Shown piece after piece: positions 6,260 through 6,781 of a DNA stretch of 6,781 bases. Origin of the DNA: Acetobacteraceae bacterium. GTDB lineage: Bacteria > Pseudomonadota > Alphaproteobacteria > Acetobacterales > Acetobacteraceae. The translations under genes and the position numbers were made by a program. A model generated the notes under the pieces. It searched no databases and was not told the origin of the DNA. It worked only from the letters and a program-made list of their open reading frames with translations. The stretch covers positions 1 to 6,781 of the forward strand of contig JASHVB010000740.1 in NCBI GenBank assembly GCA_030039695.1. The letters run 5' to 3'. How positions within the stretch are numbered: the stretch's first letter is position 1; each line of letters starts with the position of its first letter.

Positions 6260-6754
6260 ATGGTTACGTCGTCAGACGTGGCGGAGATGCCGGTGAGTCA
6301 GCAGGTTCGCACGCAAATCCTGATCGATGCGCCGGCGTCTCGGGTGTGGCGTGTGCTCGCAGACTTTCCGCGCTATCCCGAGTGGAACCCATTCATCATC
6401 GAGATCAAGGGCGTGGTGCGGCAGGACGCCGTTGTCCCGTATCGCTTCGAATTTCCCCGTGGCATCCGGCTGTGGGCGAACGCCAGGATCCTCTGTTTCG
6501 CACCAGAGCAAGAGCTGCGGTGGACCGCATATTTTCTATCGCCGAGTGTGTTCAACGGCGAGCACTACTTTGTCATCGCACAGGCCTCCAGCTCGCAATG
6601 TTTATTTCAGCACGGCGAGATCTTCACCGGCGTAACCCTGCCGATTGCGTGGCCCATCATTCGGGCGTACGGCCAGCAGATATACGGCTCATTGAATGAA
6701 GCCCTGAAGCGGCGTGCGGAAACGCCGTCCGCGGACGGCAGCACGCCCGGCTGA
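6260..6754 (+). CDS. SRPBCC (START/polyketide-cyclase-like) domain protein
   Basis: This 164-residue protein has the size and pattern of single-domain SRPBCC proteins, which use a deep hydrophobic cavity to bind or convert lipids, polyketides or aromatic ligands. Visible markers are a first strand VRTQILIDAPASRVW ending near residue 30, VLADFPRYPEWNPF at 32-45 (with the common W-N-P-F), LRW at 86-88, GEHYF at 100-104, HGEIFTG at 118-124, and a C-terminal helix near 133-155 that would close the cavity. The ATG at 6260 was chosen because AGGA (6250-6253) lies 6 bases before it and the domain begins shortly after. In-frame ATGs at 6224 and 6035 are possible but lack a ribosome site and add sequence with no domain character. 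An ATG at 6287 has GGAG with no spacing. The protein has no signal peptide or membrane segment. It heads a probable operon, since another start follows 21 bases after its stop. Whether it is a catalyst or only binds a ligand cannot be told. Confidence 0.8.
   Translation: MVTSSDVAEMPVSQQVRTQILIDAPASRVWRVLADFPRYPEWNPFIIEIKGVVRQDAVVPYRFEFPRGIRLWANARILCFAPEQELRWTAYFLSPSVFNGEHYFVIAQASSSQCLFQHGEIFTGVTLPIAWPIIRAYGQQIYGSLNEALKRRAETPSADGSTPG
6724..6739. repeat. Perfect 16-base palindrome inside the 3' end of the SRPBCC gene
   Basis: GCCGTCCG (6724-6731) and CGGACGGC (6732-6739) are exact reverse complements. As RNA they would form a 6-bp GC-rich stem with a CGCG loop, ending 12 bases before the SRPBCC stop codon and about 36 bases before the next start. 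In GC-rich coding DNA this may be chance. It could also influence mRNA stability at the gene junction. Confidence 0.35.
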
Positions 6755-6775
6755 CCACGTCGGCAGGAGGTTCCC

Positions 6776-6781
6776 ATGACC
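6776..6781 (+). CDS. Start of a further plus-strand gene cut by the window edge
   Basis: Only ATG ACC (Met-Thr) is inside the window. The start is supported by a perfect AGGAGG at 6765-6770, 5 bases upstream, and by its position 21 bases after the SRPBCC stop. This suggests a co-transcribed partner of the SRPBCC protein. Nothing can be said of the product. Confidence 0.55.

Noticed and set aside
1..6781. CRISPR array, insertion sequence, tRNA or toxin-antitoxin system
   Set aside because: I saw no spaced direct repeats, no transposase motifs, no terminal repeats with target duplications, no tRNA-like cloverleaf and no small gene pair anywhere in the window.

Overview
The window looks like chromosomal DNA from a GC-rich Gram-negative bacterium. 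Pseudomonadota is likely and an alphaproteobacterium is plausible, because the dominant feature is a tripartite-pump gene pair with a lipoprotein adaptor, and the Shine-Dalgarno sites are classical AGGAGG type. I cannot place the genus from sequence alone. No mobile element, CRISPR array, tRNA or rRNA is visible.

Layout from left to right. (1) The C-terminal tail of a plus-strand gene, most likely a Baeyer-Villiger-type flavin monooxygenase, ends at 127. (2) A 154-base convergent gap with two small hairpins follows. (3) A minus-strand two-gene operon fills 282-4605: a periplasmic adaptor lipoprotein (3442-4605) followed after 4 bases by an RND/HAE1 multidrug efflux permease (282-3437). Neither an outer-membrane channel gene nor a local regulator is present. 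(4) A 548-base intergenic stretch (4606-5153) carries candidate operator palindromes for the pump and a strong hairpin just after the next gene. (5) A minus-strand crotonase-family gene (5154-5972) begins with TTG behind an ideal AGGAGG. (6) A divergent intergenic region (5973-6259) holds two abutting palindromes. (7) A plus-strand SRPBCC/START-fold protein (6260-6754) follows. (8) After 21 bases comes the AGGAGG and ATG of a further plus-strand gene cut by the window edge.

Functionally, the monooxygenase tail, the crotonase and the SRPBCC protein would fit a catabolic neighbourhood for cyclic ketones, terpenoids, steroids or similar hydrophobic compounds. In that reading the RND pump would export the substrate or toxic intermediates. 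This is inference from neighbourhood only. The pump and the crotonase are ordinary family members by sequence. I see no clearly new system. The most interesting unexplained signals are the palindrome cluster at 6077-6118 and the operator-like repeat at 4901-4925.
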